Made by a program: the position numbers and the translations under genes
In this document: in pieces, positions 46,907 to 55,923 of the stretch
Layout of the letters: each line of letters starts with the position of its first letter
Numbering within the stretch: position 1 is the first letter of the stretch
DNA from: Armatimonadota bacterium
GTDB lineage: Bacteria; Armatimonadota; UBA5829; DTJY01
DNA: 64,000 nt
Direction: 5' to 3'
Assembly: GCA_029907255.1 (NCBI GenBank)
Contig: JARYMF010000013.1
Coordinates: 18,588-82,587, forward strand
The notes under the pieces: model-generated
What the model was told of the DNA's origin: nothing
The model's input: only the letters and a program-made list of their open reading frames with translations
The model's database searches: none

Positions 46907-47728
46907 ATGGATAAAGTAAGAGCTTGGTTACAAGATAGCAAGAATTTGCCGATAGTAGCCGCAGGTACAGGAATTCTACTAATAGTTGTTGCCCTCATGT
47001 TCTTGAAATTATACGGAGTTATAGGAGGGGCGCCACCTGCAGAAACTGATATGGAAATGGCGCAGCAGAGTGGCCCACAGCAGATGGGTTCTCCTGAGCC
47101 ATTACCTCCTGGAATGGGAGGGCCATCCGAACCAACGCAGGCAACGCCAGGTGCTCCACAACCTTCTCCTACGCCTTCGGAAACTACGGCGGCAACAGTA
47201 GCAGAGGCAAAACAGCCCCCAATGCTGCCTTATCGGAAAGACCCATTTATGCCGTTTACAGGGCCACCTACAAAAACTCAGGCTCTTATGGCGCTTGTGC
47301 CGACTGTGCAGCGCATACGCATTGCACCAGCAGAAGTGAGGCCCATACAACCTAAGAAGGTGGAAGAAGAAGCAGAGGAAGTATTGCCACCTCAGCCCTT
47401 CCGTCGTGTAGCTGGTATATTATGGAATGGCAAGGTGAAAGCCATTCTCGAAACCGAAGGCGAAGTGCAAATCGTTCAGCCAGGAGATATTGTAACCAAA
47501 GGTGGCTCGAAAGTTCGTGTGGAGAGCATCGAACCCGATGGCGTGGTACTCAAAACTTTGGATACACGTGTGCCAATGGCCATCAAGGTGCAGCTCGCGG
47601 GATCAATAGCAGCCAGACAAAGCGGAGGAACCGGGCAATCTGGAGGAGGTGCGCCACCTACAACATACCGTGAAGCTCCGCCTCCGGGAGGTGGAGCTTT
47701 CTATGAAGGTCCGCCGCCTGGATTTTAG
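46907..47728 (+). CDS. PilP/GspC-like pilus assembly protein
   Basis: 273 residues. Membrane segment at about 15-38, then a Pro/Gln-rich linker (45-100). A compact beta domain follows (about 158-225) with FRRVAGILWNGKVKAILETEG, QIVQPGDIV and RVESIEPDGVVLKT, the pattern of the PilP/GspC homology region that contacts the secretin. Standard PilP is a lipoprotein; here no lipobox is seen and a membrane anchor replaces it. The YRKDPFMPF motif ahead of the domain recalls the PilP YRDPFRP element. The Gly/Pro-rich tail matches those of PilN and PilO here. I infer it bridges PilNO to PilQ. Confidence 0.75.
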   Translation: MDKVRAWLQDSKNLPIVAAGTGILLIVVALMFLKLYGVIGGAPPAETDMEMAQQSGPQQMGSPEPLPPGMGGPSEPTQATPGAPQPSPTPSETTAATVAEAKQPPMLPYRKDPFMPFTGPPTKTQALMALVPTVQRIRIAPAEVRPIQPKKVEEEAEEVLPPQPFRRVAGILWNGKVKAILETEGEVQIVQPGDIVTKGGSKVRVESIEPDGVVLKTLDTRVPMAIKVQLAGSIAARQSGGTGQSGGGAPPTTYREAPPPGGGAFYEGPPPGF

Positions 47729-47813
47729 TGCTTATTGGTCCTGAACTTATTAGCAAATAATGTCGTCCAACAATATGAAGACAAGTTTGAAAAGAGTAAA
47801 GGAGTGAATAGCA

Positions 47814-48542
47814 ATGAAAGCTATTTTAGTTCTATTGATTTTAGCGTCCATTTTGACCGTAATTGCGGCTGCACCATCATTTGCGCAAGCACAACCCGAA
47901 ACAGAAAGGCTTGTAACTATAAGGGTTCAGGATACGCCAATTCGCAGTGCAATTGACATGTTGTTCCAGGGAAGTGGGAAAAACTACGGTTTCGAAGCAG
48001 GCGCGGATCAAAATACGCTGATTACCGTAAATCTGGTAGATGTTCCGTTCACAAATGCGCTAAACACCATGCTAAGAGCCGCTGGCATGACTATGCGCCA
48101 GGAGAATGGCATCTATATGATTGGTCCCAAAAAAGAACAAACCACCGAAGTAACTGCTCCGACGGAATGGATTCCAGAAGTTGAGACCGACCAGACGACT
48201 TCAAAAGACATTAGAAAACTGCAGATTGGTTTTATAGATGTCGGCGACCTTGCCGATATCTTTGGGGTTCAAAGTTATGGTACTAGAGCTGCTTATGGCG
48301 GCTATGGTGGATATGGCGGTTATGGTGGTGGTTACGGTTATGGCGGCTACGGAATGGGAATGGGTAGCTACGGCATGGGCGGCTTCGGCTATGGTGGCTA
48401 CGGAATGGGAATGGGTAGCTACGGCATGGGCGGCTACGGTTATGGCGGCTACGGAATGGGTAGCTATGGCATGAGTGGCTATGGCGGCTACGGCTATGGT
48501 GGCTATGGCACTGGCGGCTACGGCGGCGGCTATTATCGTTAA
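47814..48542 (+). CDS. Short STN-domain protein with Gly/Tyr-repeat tail
   Basis: 242 residues, AAAGGAG upstream of the ATG. Signal peptide 1-25. Residues 30-105 match the secretin/TonB short N-terminal (STN, N0) domain: VTIRVQDTPIRSAIDMLFQ and VPFTNALNTMLRAAGMTMRQENGIYMI, parallel to the N-terminus of the PilQ encoded next. Residues 135-158 look like the start of an N1 module (IRKLQIGFIDVGDLADIFG). Instead of a secretin barrel the protein then runs into about 85 residues almost entirely Gly, Tyr and Met, ending in a Gly/Tyr tip. It may be a periplasmic partner of PilQ or a matrix/adhesive protein; no known family fits the whole. Confidence 0.75.
   Translation: MKAILVLLILASILTVIAAAPSFAQAQPETERLVTIRVQDTPIRSAIDMLFQGSGKNYGFEAGADQNTLITVNLVDVPFTNALNTMLRAAGMTMRQENGIYMIGPKKEQTTEVTAPTEWIPEVETDQTTSKDIRKLQIGFIDVGDLADIFGVQSYGTRAAYGGYGGYGGYGGGYGYGGYGMGMGSYGMGGFGYGGYGMGMGSYGMGGYGYGGYGMGSYGMSGYGGYGYGGYGTGGYGGGYYR
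48345..48491 (+). repeat. 51-bp tandem repeat coding the Gly/Tyr/Met tail
   Basis: Units begin at 48345, 48396 and 48447, an exact period of 51 bases (17 codons; core GYGMGMGSYGMGG). Copies 1 and 2 are nearly identical at DNA level; copy 3 lacks two codons and is more diverged. Such a tract can change length by slippage. Confidence 0.85.
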
Positions 48543-48669
48543 AATTATTTGCTTGTCAGAGCCAATGCCTTTTAAGAGCGAGTATTATAGCAATAAAATC
48601 TATAAACCTGCATACGCTAAATAAATGAAATTCAAACCAAGTTATCTACTAACCGGGGGAGGAAATTCT

Positions 48670-50346
48670 ATGAATTGCAATCGCGGACTGCCCGAAGCAA
48701 GAAAAAGCGTCGGGATGCTTCTGGTAGTCACAACAGTTTTGTTGCTCGGGATAAACAGCATTTTATTCGCACAAGGTATCGTTGATTCGAGCACAGGACC
48801 ACGAATTACCCTTGATGTTATTGATGCTGACCTTAGCAAGGTGGTGATGCTTCTCGCAAGGGACAGCAAACAGAGCATTATCATAGCCGACCAGGAAAAG
48901 GCTACTGCAAAGGTAACAGCAACCCTAAAAGATATGCCCTTAGAGACAGCACTCAAGCGAATCGTGGAAAGTGTTGGATGTACATACCGGAGGGAAGCCG
49001 ATGGCACATATATTATTGGTGGCCCAGCGTCGGCTACAGTTCAGGCTACCTCCCAAACGAGCACTCCATCACTCAACGAGTCCTTAGGTTCAGCTGCGTG
49101 GGAAACTGCTCTCCCGCAACGGCGGAATGTAAAGGTAGAAAAGATTCCGCTTTACTATGTCCGGCCGGTTGACATGATGTGGTTGTTGGGGCTATACCAG
49201 CATCCGCCAGAAGAGCCAAAGAGCGAAGAAAAAATAGTCCCTGGGGTTCACATTCCTGGCGGCAAAACGTTCCCTCCAGTTGATGCGACTCCGCCTTTAA
49301 CTGAATCGCTGAGGGCTGATTTAGATTACGCAGGGCGAGCTCCTGGTGTAAGCTTGGAAGCTGCGCAAGGTGTACCACCATCACCTCCGGGTCGGCCAAC
49401 CTACACTAGGCCAGGGCAGACTCAAACGCAACCCGGACAGGCGCCAGGCCAAACTACTACAACTCAGCAGACAGGTCTTTGGCCTGAAGGTGTTGATTTT
49501 ATAATGCCGTATGAGTTAGACAACTCTCTTATCGTAAAGGGAACCGATGAAGGCATAGAAGAATTAGAGTCAACGATAAGACAGTTAGATTTGCCGCCGA
49601 AGCAGGTAAGCATAAAGGCAGAATTCGTCGAAATAAGCACAACCGAAGCATCTTCCCTCGGTATTGATTGGAGCCTTGAAAGGGCTAACTCGTCATTCCA
49701 AACCCAATTTGGTCCTGGTGGCAATGTTATCTTTGGCTATGCTAATGGCAATGTAATGGCGACGTTGCGGACTAAGCTTCTCCAAAACAAGGCAAAAATA
49801 ATAAACGCTCCGATTATCTCTACTTTAAACAATGTTCCCGCCACCATCCAAGTTGGCAGGCAGGTACCATATTGGACAACAATAATAACCTCACCAGGTC
49901 AAGGGCAGCTTGTTACACAGCAGGTTCCTTTATTCCTTTCAATCAGCAGTCAACTTCTGGTGAGGCCTACGATAAACCGCGGTGATAATTCCATTACGGT
50001 TTGGATTCAGCCGGTTGTAGCAGACCAAGGAGACCCAGTAAAAGGTCCTGACGGCACGGAAATCCCTATTACAAATCAGCAATCGCTCTCCACAACGCGG
50101 CGAGTTGCAAATGGTGAGACAATAGTCATCGGCGGAATTATTCGCAAATCTGATTCAACTAACGTCACCAAGATTCCACTTCTTGGCGACATTCCGATAA
50201 TTGGCCCGCTATTCCGAAATGTTACTAAAAACAACACCGACGTCGAGCTTCTAATTTTCCTCACACCAAGTATTGTTCCAGAGCGGCCTGTGGCGAGCAC
50301 GGAGATTGGCGTGGCGCAACCTGAGAGAAGGTCTGTTACTCCTTAA
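48670..50346 (+). CDS. pilQ: Type IV pilus secretin PilQ
   Basis: 558 residues from ATG 48670, preceded by a strong GGGGGAGGAA; ATG 48625 would place 15 residues before the signal peptide. Signal peptide to about residue 35, STN/N0 domain 40-110 (ITLDVIDADLSKVVMLLA), then an N1-like module split by a Pro/Gln-rich linker of about 100 residues (175-285). The secretin domain from about 310 contains AEFVEISTTEASSLGIDW, NAPIISTLNNVPATIQVG and the closing PLLGDIPIIGPLFRN with VELLIFLTPSIV. It forms the outer-membrane channel for the pilus, so a diderm envelope is implied. Confidence 0.94.
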   Translation: MNCNRGLPEARKSVGMLLVVTTVLLLGINSILFAQGIVDSSTGPRITLDVIDADLSKVVMLLARDSKQSIIIADQEKATAKVTATLKDMPLETALKRIVESVGCTYRREADGTYIIGGPASATVQATSQTSTPSLNESLGSAAWETALPQRRNVKVEKIPLYYVRPVDMMWLLGLYQHPPEEPKSEEKIVPGVHIPGGKTFPPVDATPPLTESLRADLDYAGRAPGVSLEAAQGVPPSPPGRPTYTRPGQTQTQPGQAPGQTTTTQQTGLWPEGVDFIMPYELDNSLIVKGTDEGIEELESTIRQLDLPPKQVSIKAEFVEISTTEASSLGIDWSLERANSSFQTQFGPGGNVIFGYANGNVMATLRTKLLQNKAKIINAPIISTLNNVPATIQVGRQVPYWTTIITSPGQGQLVTQQVPLFLSISSQLLVRPTINRGDNSITVWIQPVVADQGDPVKGPDGTEIPITNQQSLSTTRRVANGETIVIGGIIRKSDSTNVTKIPLLGDIPIIGPLFRNVTKNNTDVELLIFLTPSIVPERPVASTEIGVAQPERRSVTP

Positions 50347-50423
50347 AATTAAATGCACTTGCTAGAAAGTACTGGGCGGTGGAATCCTGCCGCCCACTAT
50401 AATTTTCATGAGCAGTTAAAATC

Positions 50424-50459
50424 TTATGTTGACATGAAGAGTTATGTTGTGATAACATA
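50424..50459 (+). promoter_or_regulatory. rplJ promoter with overlapping repeats
   Basis: TTGACA at 50429-50434, 18-base spacer, TAACAT at 50453-50458 with upstream TG. The direct repeat TTATGTTG occurs at 50424-50431 and 50442-50449, and TATGTT (50443-50448) mirrors AACATA (50454-50459). Repeats on both promoter elements suggest an operator. Confidence 0.6.
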
Positions 50460-50464
50460 CATCG

Positions 50465-50630
50465 ACAGCTGAATCTGGCAACCGCCGTAGACAGTAGGTG
50501 TCTGATGACTTAAAGGGCAATGATATGCCTGCCTACCGAGGCTGGGGAAGGGCAAAGGGTTTTTAAGGTTAAGTTGCCCATAAGGATATTTAAGGGATCC
50601 CGCAGTCTACGGCGATCCCTTTAATTTTTT
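50465..50630 (+). ncRNA. Ribosomal protein L10 leader
   Basis: The 317-base gap before rplJ carries the L10-leader pattern: the GACAGTAGGTG segment, ACTTAAAGGGCAA, a CCTGCCTACCGAGG bulge region and a terminal hairpin. GCCGTAGAC at 50484-50492 is exactly complementary to GTCTACGGC at 50605-50613, which lies within the terminator hairpin. The leader can therefore close on itself (antitermination) or release the terminator. In bacteria studied, L10 with L12 binds this leader and represses its own operon. Confidence 0.85.
50592..50630 (+). terminator. Attenuator terminator of the L10 leader
   Basis: AAGGGATC 50592-50599 pairs with GATCCCTT 50614-50621, extended by CCG/CGG inside, and is followed by a T-rich run to 50630. 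It lies 34 bases before the rplJ start codon. Confidence 0.8.
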
Positions 50631-50663
50631 AAACGAGGTTTTTCAAGAGGGAGGTGATATGTA

Positions 50664-51182
50664 TTGCCAAAACAAGAGAAGGTTGAAGCGGTAAGCAGGC
50701 TCGAGGAAGATATTCGTAGCTCCAGCGGTCTGTTACTTACAGATTATCGCGGGCTTAATGTCAGCGAGATTACCGACCTTCGCCGAAAGCTACGCGAGGC
50801 GGGCGCAGAGTACAAGGTAGTTAAGAACACCCTTTTTAAGCGGGCAGTGGCTCAGACCTCAGGAATTAATTTGGACGAATTACTTGAAGGCCCGACGGCA
50901 GTGGCGTTCATTCACAATGACCCAATCACTGCGGCGAAAGTCCTAACCGACTTCATGAAAGAGCACAAAACACTTGCCATTAAAGGTGGGTATATTGAGG
51001 GCCAGGTGTATGGTGCTGCCCAAATTGAGCAATTGTCAAAGATACCAGCAAAGCCCGTACTATATGCCCAATTGCTGGGAAGTATGCAGTCGCCTATAGT
51101 AAACTTGGTTGGCACGCTACAAGGTGTCGTTTCGAACCTAGTCTATACTCTGCAGGCAGTCGCCGACAAGAAGGCAGCATAA
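50664..51182 (+). CDS. rplJ: 50S ribosomal protein L10
   Basis: 172 residues. The start is TTG 50664, 7 bases after GGGAGGTGA; an in-frame stop at 50655-50657 excludes earlier starts, and ATG 50659 is out of frame. The N-terminal globular domain has LLLTDYRGLNVSEITDLRRKLREAGAEYKVVKNTL, and the C-terminal helix binds L7/L12 dimers to form the ribosomal stalk. The L10 leader upstream implies autoregulation. Confidence 0.96.
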   Translation: MPKQEKVEAVSRLEEDIRSSSGLLLTDYRGLNVSEITDLRRKLREAGAEYKVVKNTLFKRAVAQTSGINLDELLEGPTAVAFIHNDPITAAKVLTDFMKEHKTLAIKGGYIEGQVYGAAQIEQLSKIPAKPVLYAQLLGSMQSPIVNLVGTLQGVVSNLVYTLQAVADKKAA

Positions 51183-51274
51183 TCCAAGCTTAAAGAGGTA
51201 GTAATTTTCGCTCAATTTGCCCATAGGCAAAACTTTAAAAGAAAAAAATGTGAAAACAACAGGAGGTAAGCACA

Positions 51275-51673
51275 GTGGCTAATAAAGTTGAAGAAATCAT
51301 TGAATCTATAGACAATCTAACCGTACTAGAGCTTAACGAGCTAGTGAAAGCCCTACAAGAGAAGTATGGAGTTTCGGCAGCGGCACCTGTGGCGGCAGTT
51401 GCAATGCCAGCCGCCGGAGTTGCGCCAGCAGCTGCAGAGGCTGCCCCAGCTGAAGAAGAGAAGAGCACATTTGACGTAGTCTTAGCTTCCGCAGGAGAAA
51501 AGAAGATCCAGGTCATCAAAGCCGTACGTGAGGTTACAGACCTAGGTCTTAAGGAAGCAAAAGACCTTGTTGAGTCCGCGCCACAAACAGTTAGAACAGG
51601 CGTACCGAAAGAAGAGGCCCTTAAGATTAAAGCCAAACTAGAGGAACAGGGTGCAACTGTAGAGCTGAAGTAA
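51275..51673 (+). CDS. rplL: 50S ribosomal protein L7/L12
   Basis: 132 residues, GTG start with AGGAGG 8-13 bases upstream. N-terminal dimerisation domain ([22 protein letters not shown]), Ala/Pro-rich hinge at about 40-62, and the C-terminal factor-binding domain with [24 protein letters not shown] and the final EQGATVELK. It recruits EF-G and EF-Tu, both encoded further downstream. Confidence 0.97.
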   Translation: MANKVEEIIESIDNLTVLELNELVKALQEKYGVSAAAPVAAVAMPAAGVAPAAAEAAPAEEEKSTFDVVLASAGEKKIQVIKAVREVTDLGLKEAKDLVESAPQTVRTGVPKEEALKIKAKLEEQGATVELK

Positions 51674-51698
51674 ATCTAGCTAGACAAAATTCATTTGA

Positions 51699-51745
51699 GC
51701 CGGGAGTGAGAATCCTTTTTGAGGAAAGTAACACTCCCGGCTTTT
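51699..51745 (+). terminator. Terminator between rplL and rpoB
   Basis: GCCGGGAGTG 51699-51708 pairs perfectly with CACTCCCGGC 51732-51741 and is followed by TTTT. The loop of 23 bases is long, so termination may be partial, as for the rplL-rpoB attenuator of E. coli. Confidence 0.75.
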
Positions 51746-51760
51746 GTCGATTATTTAATT

Positions 51761-51783
51761 TTTTTCAAAATTATTTTGAAAAA
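51761..51783 (+). promoter_or_regulatory. A/T-only inverted repeat upstream of the rpoB promoter
   Basis: Perfect 10-base arms (TTTTTCAAAA and its complement) around 3 bases, within a longer A/T tract that ends 25 bases before the -35 element. It could be an UP-element-like region or a protein site; too weak in pairing to be a terminator. Confidence 0.4.
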
Positions 51784-51808
51784 TTTTTCTTGTCATCTCC
51801 CAAAATTA

Positions 51809-51837
51809 TTGACAATTGATTTCTCAGCTGCTATAAT
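51809..51837 (+). promoter_or_regulatory. Perfect-consensus promoter of rpoBC
   Basis: TTGACA 51809-51814, 17-base spacer, TATAAT 51832-51837: an exact sigma-70 consensus with optimal spacing and an A/T-rich upstream tract. It makes rpoBC independent of the rplJL transcript. Confidence 0.88.
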
Positions 51838-51867
51838 AACAGTTCGTGTCTTAAGGTGGAGGGCCAA

Positions 51868-54800
51868 ATGAGATCGAACCAATATTCATTCAATCGCACT
51901 CCTGCAATCCTCAAAGAAATCGATATCCCAGACCTCGTAGAAGTCCAACGAAATTCATATGAATGGTTTCTACGAGAAGGCTTGAGGGAGCTTTTCGAGA
52001 GCTTCTCTCCAATTTACGACTTTACCGGTAATATTTCGCTCGAACTCCTAGATTATACACTGGGGGAGCCAAAGTACAGTATCGAAGAATGTCGCGACCG
52101 CGACATGACTTACGAAGCACCAATAAAGGCAAAAGTTCGGCTTACTGGTGCAGCAAAGGAAGTCATCGAATCTGAAGTATACCTTGGCGACCTCCCTCTA
52201 ATGACTGAGAAGGGAACATTTGTAATCAACGGAGCCGAGCGAGTTGTAGTCAGTCAGCTTGCGAGGTCGGCTGGGGTCTACTTTAGAGACACGTTGGATT
52301 TCAGCGGCCGCGTCCTCTATTTCGCTTCAATAATCCCAAACGAAGGCGCATGGGTTGACATTGAGACCGATCCGAATGATGTAATTACCGTGCGCATTAC
52401 TCAAACTCGCAAGTTCCCAATTACCACTCTCCTTCGTGCATTGAATATGTTCCCAGCGGCATGCCCGACAACGGAAATGGTTCCGCCGGAGGAAGCTGAG
52501 GGACGCAAACTTGTTAAACAACTTGTTGACGTAGCCACTGGTGAGGTGTTGGCTGACGAAGGCACGATTATAGATGCCGAGATCATGCAAAAAATAAAGT
52601 CGGCCACACTGCCCTCGGAAGGAATAGCGGTGGAGAAGCAGTCGGTGCCATGCGATACCACACGCGATATTGTGGACCTCTTCTCAGAACGAGAAGTAAT
52701 ACAAAATCCAACGAGGGACCAACTTGTTGGTCTGCGTGTTGCAGAGGAAGTGGTAGATCCCAAAACCGGAAAACTGATTCTTGAAGCATATGGGAAGATA
52801 GAGAAGGAAGTTGCTCGAAAGATTGAAAATTTGAAACTGCCAGAAATCGCTGTGCTTAGGGTCAATCGCTATATAGAGAGCACGCTTAGCCAGGACCCAA
52901 CGCGAAACAAAGAAGAGGCGTTGCTAGATATATATAAGAAGATTAGGCCTGGTGACCCAGCAACAATTGAGAGCGCAAGAAGTCTTCTCAATTCCATATT
53001 CTTTGACACCAGGCGGTACGACCTAGCCAAAGTGGGGCGATATAAGCTAAATCGCAAGCTAGGACTAAGATTACCGCTAAGCTGCCGCACTATCACGAAA
53101 GATGATCTAATAAGCATAATCCAGTACATAATCGGTTTAAGTCAAGGTGTAGGTTCAACAGACGACATTGACCATCTAGAGAATAAACGTGTTCGTTCTG
53201 TCGGCGAGCTCTTGCAGACCCAGCTACGAATGGGTTTTCTCAGGATGGAGAAAGTTGCAAAGGAACGCATGACAAGCTTGGAAGCGGAAAATATTATCCC
53301 GCAAGTCGTGCTATCTGTGAAGCCAATCTCTGCAAGCATAAAAAGCTTCTTTGGAAGTAGCCAACTTTCACAATTCATGGACCAAACAAACCCGCTGGCC
53401 GAACTTACTCACAAGCGGCGCCTTAGTGCTCTTGGGCCTGGCGGGTTGAGTAGACAAAGTGCAAAACTTGAAGTCAGAGACGTTCATCACTCGCACTATG
53501 GCCGAATTTGCCCTATCGAGACGCCAGAAGGTCCGAATATTGGTCTAATTGGCTCTCTTGCAATTCACGCAAAAATAAATGAGTTCGGTTTCATCCGCAC
53601 GCCATATCGGAAAGTTGTGGATGGCAGAGTTACCGACGAAATACACTACCTTACAGCAGACGAGGAAAGCCACTATCATATCGCTCCTGCAAATACCCCG
53701 GTAGACGAGGAAGGCAGGATAAGCGTGCCGCACCTGACTGTACGGTATGAAAGCAGTTATCCTACGGTGCCGGCTAAGGCGGTAGATTACATGGACGTAT
53801 CAGCGATGCAAGTGTTCAGCGTTGCTACCGCCATGATTCCATTCCTCGAAAATGACGATGCGAACCGGGCGCTGATGGGTTCAAACATGCAGAGACAGGC
53901 CGTGCCTTTGCTTAGGAGCAACGCGCCACTTGTAAAGACTGGTGTTGAGCGCCGAGCAGCACTGGACTCCGGCGCGGTTGTGGTCGCCAAGCGGCCTGGT
54001 ATCGTAAAGCGAGTGACAGCAGAGCAAATAAGCATTCAACTGCGCGACGGAAGCATTGACGATTATAATCTAATCAATATGCTTCGGTCTAACCAGGCCA
54101 CCTGCATTACCCAGAAGCCAATTGTAAAGCCAGGTCAGCGAGTGCGTGAGGGCGACGTTATAGCTGATGGGCCTTGTACTGATAACGGTGAACTAGCGTT
54201 AGGCCAGAATGTCTTAGTCGCATTCCTTCCGTGGGGCGGTTACAACTATGAGGATGCAATCTTAGTAAGTTCACGCCTTGTGAAGGATGACACGTATACC
54301 TCTATTCATATTGAGAAATATGAAATCGAGGCTAGAGATACCAAGCTGGGCCCTGAGGAAATCACCCGCGATATCCCAAACGTGGGCGAAGACATGCTCA
54401 AAGACCTGGATGAAAACGGCATCGTACGAATCGGCGCTGAAGTCAGGGCCGAGGATATCCTTGTAGGCAAAGTAGCGCCCAAAGGCCAGGGAGAGCTGAC
54501 AGCAGAGGAGCGGCTGATAATCGCAATCTTTGGCAAAAAGGCTGAAGAAACAAGAGATGTATCACTCCGCGTGCCACATGGGGAAAAGGGAAAAGTTATT
54601 GACACCAAAGTTTTCTCCCGATTCAAGTACAGATGTACAAGGTGCCAGACGGTCTTCAATTTCAGTAAGCGCGCGGACCGCACAGTGTGCGACAGGTGCG
54701 ACGGTGAGCTGGAAAGACTCCCCGGAGATGAGTTGATGCCAGGCGTCAACCAGCTGGTTCGCGTCTATGTTGCTCAAAAGAGAAAAATAATGGAAGGAGA

Positions 54801-55923
54801 CAAGCTTGCCGGGCGCCATGGAAATAAAGGAGTTATATCTAAAATAGTCCCAGAGGAAGACATGCCATTCTTGCCCGATGGTACCCCAGTTGACATGGTC
54901 CTAAATCCATTGGGTGTACCGTCGCGTATGAATATCGGTCAGATTCTCGAAACTCACCTTGGATTGGTGGCGGCTAACACAAATGGCTCGTACATCAATC
55001 CTATTTTCCAGGGTGCCAGCGAGGCCGAGATTCTTGCAGAGCTAAAGAAATATGCAGAAAAAGCTCGACAAACCATCCTGGCGGATTATGTAAAAACCGA
55101 ACTTCGCCTTGATGTCGAGGTAACCCCTGAGGATACCATGGACACGGTGCTTGCGAAGATTCGTGACCGTCTTGCCGAGCTTTCGGCTAAGGAGTTGGAA
55201 GACATCGCTCGTTACGTATGCGCGCCTCCTGTTATCGATAACGAAATATATGAGGCTGAAAAGGCAAAGATAGAAAAGGCCGCAGAAACCGGTGGAGAAG
55301 CAACATTGATGCCAGCTCCTGAGGATTATGATCTGAATCAAATTGTTGAGCGGATTAAGAAAATAGTATGGGAGCGAAAAGGCTTCGACGAGAACACAGG
55401 AAAGACATGGCTTATTGATGGTTTGAGCGGTGAGCGCTACAAACAGCCAGTAACTGTGGGGTATATGCATATGATGAAGCTGGCGCACCTAGTTGACGAT
55501 AAGATTCATGCGCGTTCGACTGGACCATACTCGCTAGTAACACAACAGCCGCTCGGCGGAAAAGCTCAGTTCGGCGGCCAGCGATTTGGTGAGATGGAAG
55601 TATGGGCTCTTGAGGCTTATGGTGCGGCTTACACGCTTCAAGAGATTCTTACTATCAAATCGGATGACGTTCTAGGGCGCGTTAAAACCTACGAATCCAT
55701 TGTAAAGGGCGAAAGCATTCTAGAGCCCGGCGTTCCTGAGTCATTTAAGATACTAATCAACGAGCTTCAGAGCCTTGGCCTCAAGGTTACTGTAGAGGAT
55801 GATAGGTCTAGGGAGATAGACCTCAAAGACCGCGAAGAAGAATCTACCGAAACGCGCCGCGGGTTAATCCGGCCCCGAGCGCCTTTAATGACTCCTAGCA
55901 GCGAGTTCGAGGAGGGCAAATAA
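51868..55923 (+). CDS. rpoB: RNA polymerase beta subunit
   Basis: 1351 residues from ATG 51868, with GGTGGAGGG directly upstream. All main beta regions are present. The rifampicin pocket reads [33 protein letters not shown], a sensitive-type sequence. [23 protein letters not shown] and the C-terminal [55 protein letters not shown] are standard. Odd: a CxxC-x14-CxxC motif (C923, C926, C941, C944) is inserted just before [15 protein letters not shown], where most beta subunits have only a short acidic loop. It looks like a zinc ribbon. The stop overlaps the rpoC start by one base (TAATG). Confidence 0.98.
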   Translation: MRSNQYSFNRTPAILKEIDIPDLVEVQRNSYEWFLREGLRELFESFSPIYDFTGNISLELLDYTLGEPKYSIEECRDRDMTYEAPIKAKVRLTGAAKEVIESEVYLGDLPLMTEKGTFVINGAERVVVSQLARSAGVYFRDTLDFSGRVLYFASIIPNEGAWVDIETDPNDVITVRITQTRKFPITTLLRALNMFPAACPTTEMVPPEEAEGRKLVKQLVDVATGEVLADEGTIIDAEIMQKIKSATLPSEGIAVEKQSVPCDTTRDIVDLFSEREVIQNPTRDQLVGLRVAEEVVDPKTGKLILEAYGKIEKEVARKIENLKLPEIAVLRVNRYIESTLSQDPTRNKEEALLDIYKKIRPGDPATIESARSLLNSIFFDTRRYDLAKVGRYKLNRKLGLRLPLSCRTITKDDLISIIQYIIGLSQGVGSTDDIDHLENKRVRSVGELLQTQLRMGFLRMEKVAKERMTSLEAENIIPQVVLSVKPISASIKSFFGSSQLSQFMDQTNPLAELTHKRRLSALGPGGLSRQSAKLEVRDVHHSHYGRICPIETPEGPNIGLIGSLAIHAKINEFGFIRTPYRKVVDGRVTDEIHYLTADEESHYHIAPANTPVDEEGRISVPHLTVRYESSYPTVPAKAVDYMDVSAMQVFSVATAMIPFLENDDANRALMGSNMQRQAVPLLRSNAPLVKTGVERRAALDSGAVVVAKRPGIVKRVTAEQISIQLRDGSIDDYNLINMLRSNQATCITQKPIVKPGQRVREGDVIADGPCTDNGELALGQNVLVAFLPWGGYNYEDAILVSSRLVKDDTYTSIHIEKYEIEARDTKLGPEEITRDIPNVGEDMLKDLDENGIVRIGAEVRAEDILVGKVAPKGQGELTAEERLIIAIFGKKAEETRDVSLRVPHGEKGKVIDTKVFSRFKYRCTRCQTVFNFSKRADRTVCDRCDGELERLPGDELMPGVNQLVRVYVAQKRKIMEGDKLAGRHGNKGVISKIVPEEDMPFLPDGTPVDMVLNPLGVPSRMNIGQILETHLGLVAANTNGSYINPIFQGASEAEILAELKKYAEKARQTILADYVKTELRLDVEVTPEDTMDTVLAKIRDRLAELSAKELEDIARYVCAPPVIDNEIYEAEKAKIEKAAETGGEATLMPAPEDYDLNQIVERIKKIVWERKGFDENTGKTWLIDGLSGERYKQPVTVGYMHMMKLAHLVDDKIHARSTGPYSLVTQQPLGGKAQFGGQRFGEMEVWALEAYGAAYTLQEILTIKSDDVLGRVKTYESIVKGESILEPGVPESFKILINELQSLGLKVTVEDDRSREIDLKDREEESTETRRGLIRPRAPLMTPSSEFEEGK

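Noticed and set aside
48294..48540. CRISPR-like or intergenic repeat array
   Set aside because: The 51-bp periodicity is in-frame coding repeat (17 codons) with no spacers.
53341..53460. Rifampicin-resistance mutation in rpoB
   Set aside because: All key residues of the pocket match the sensitive type.
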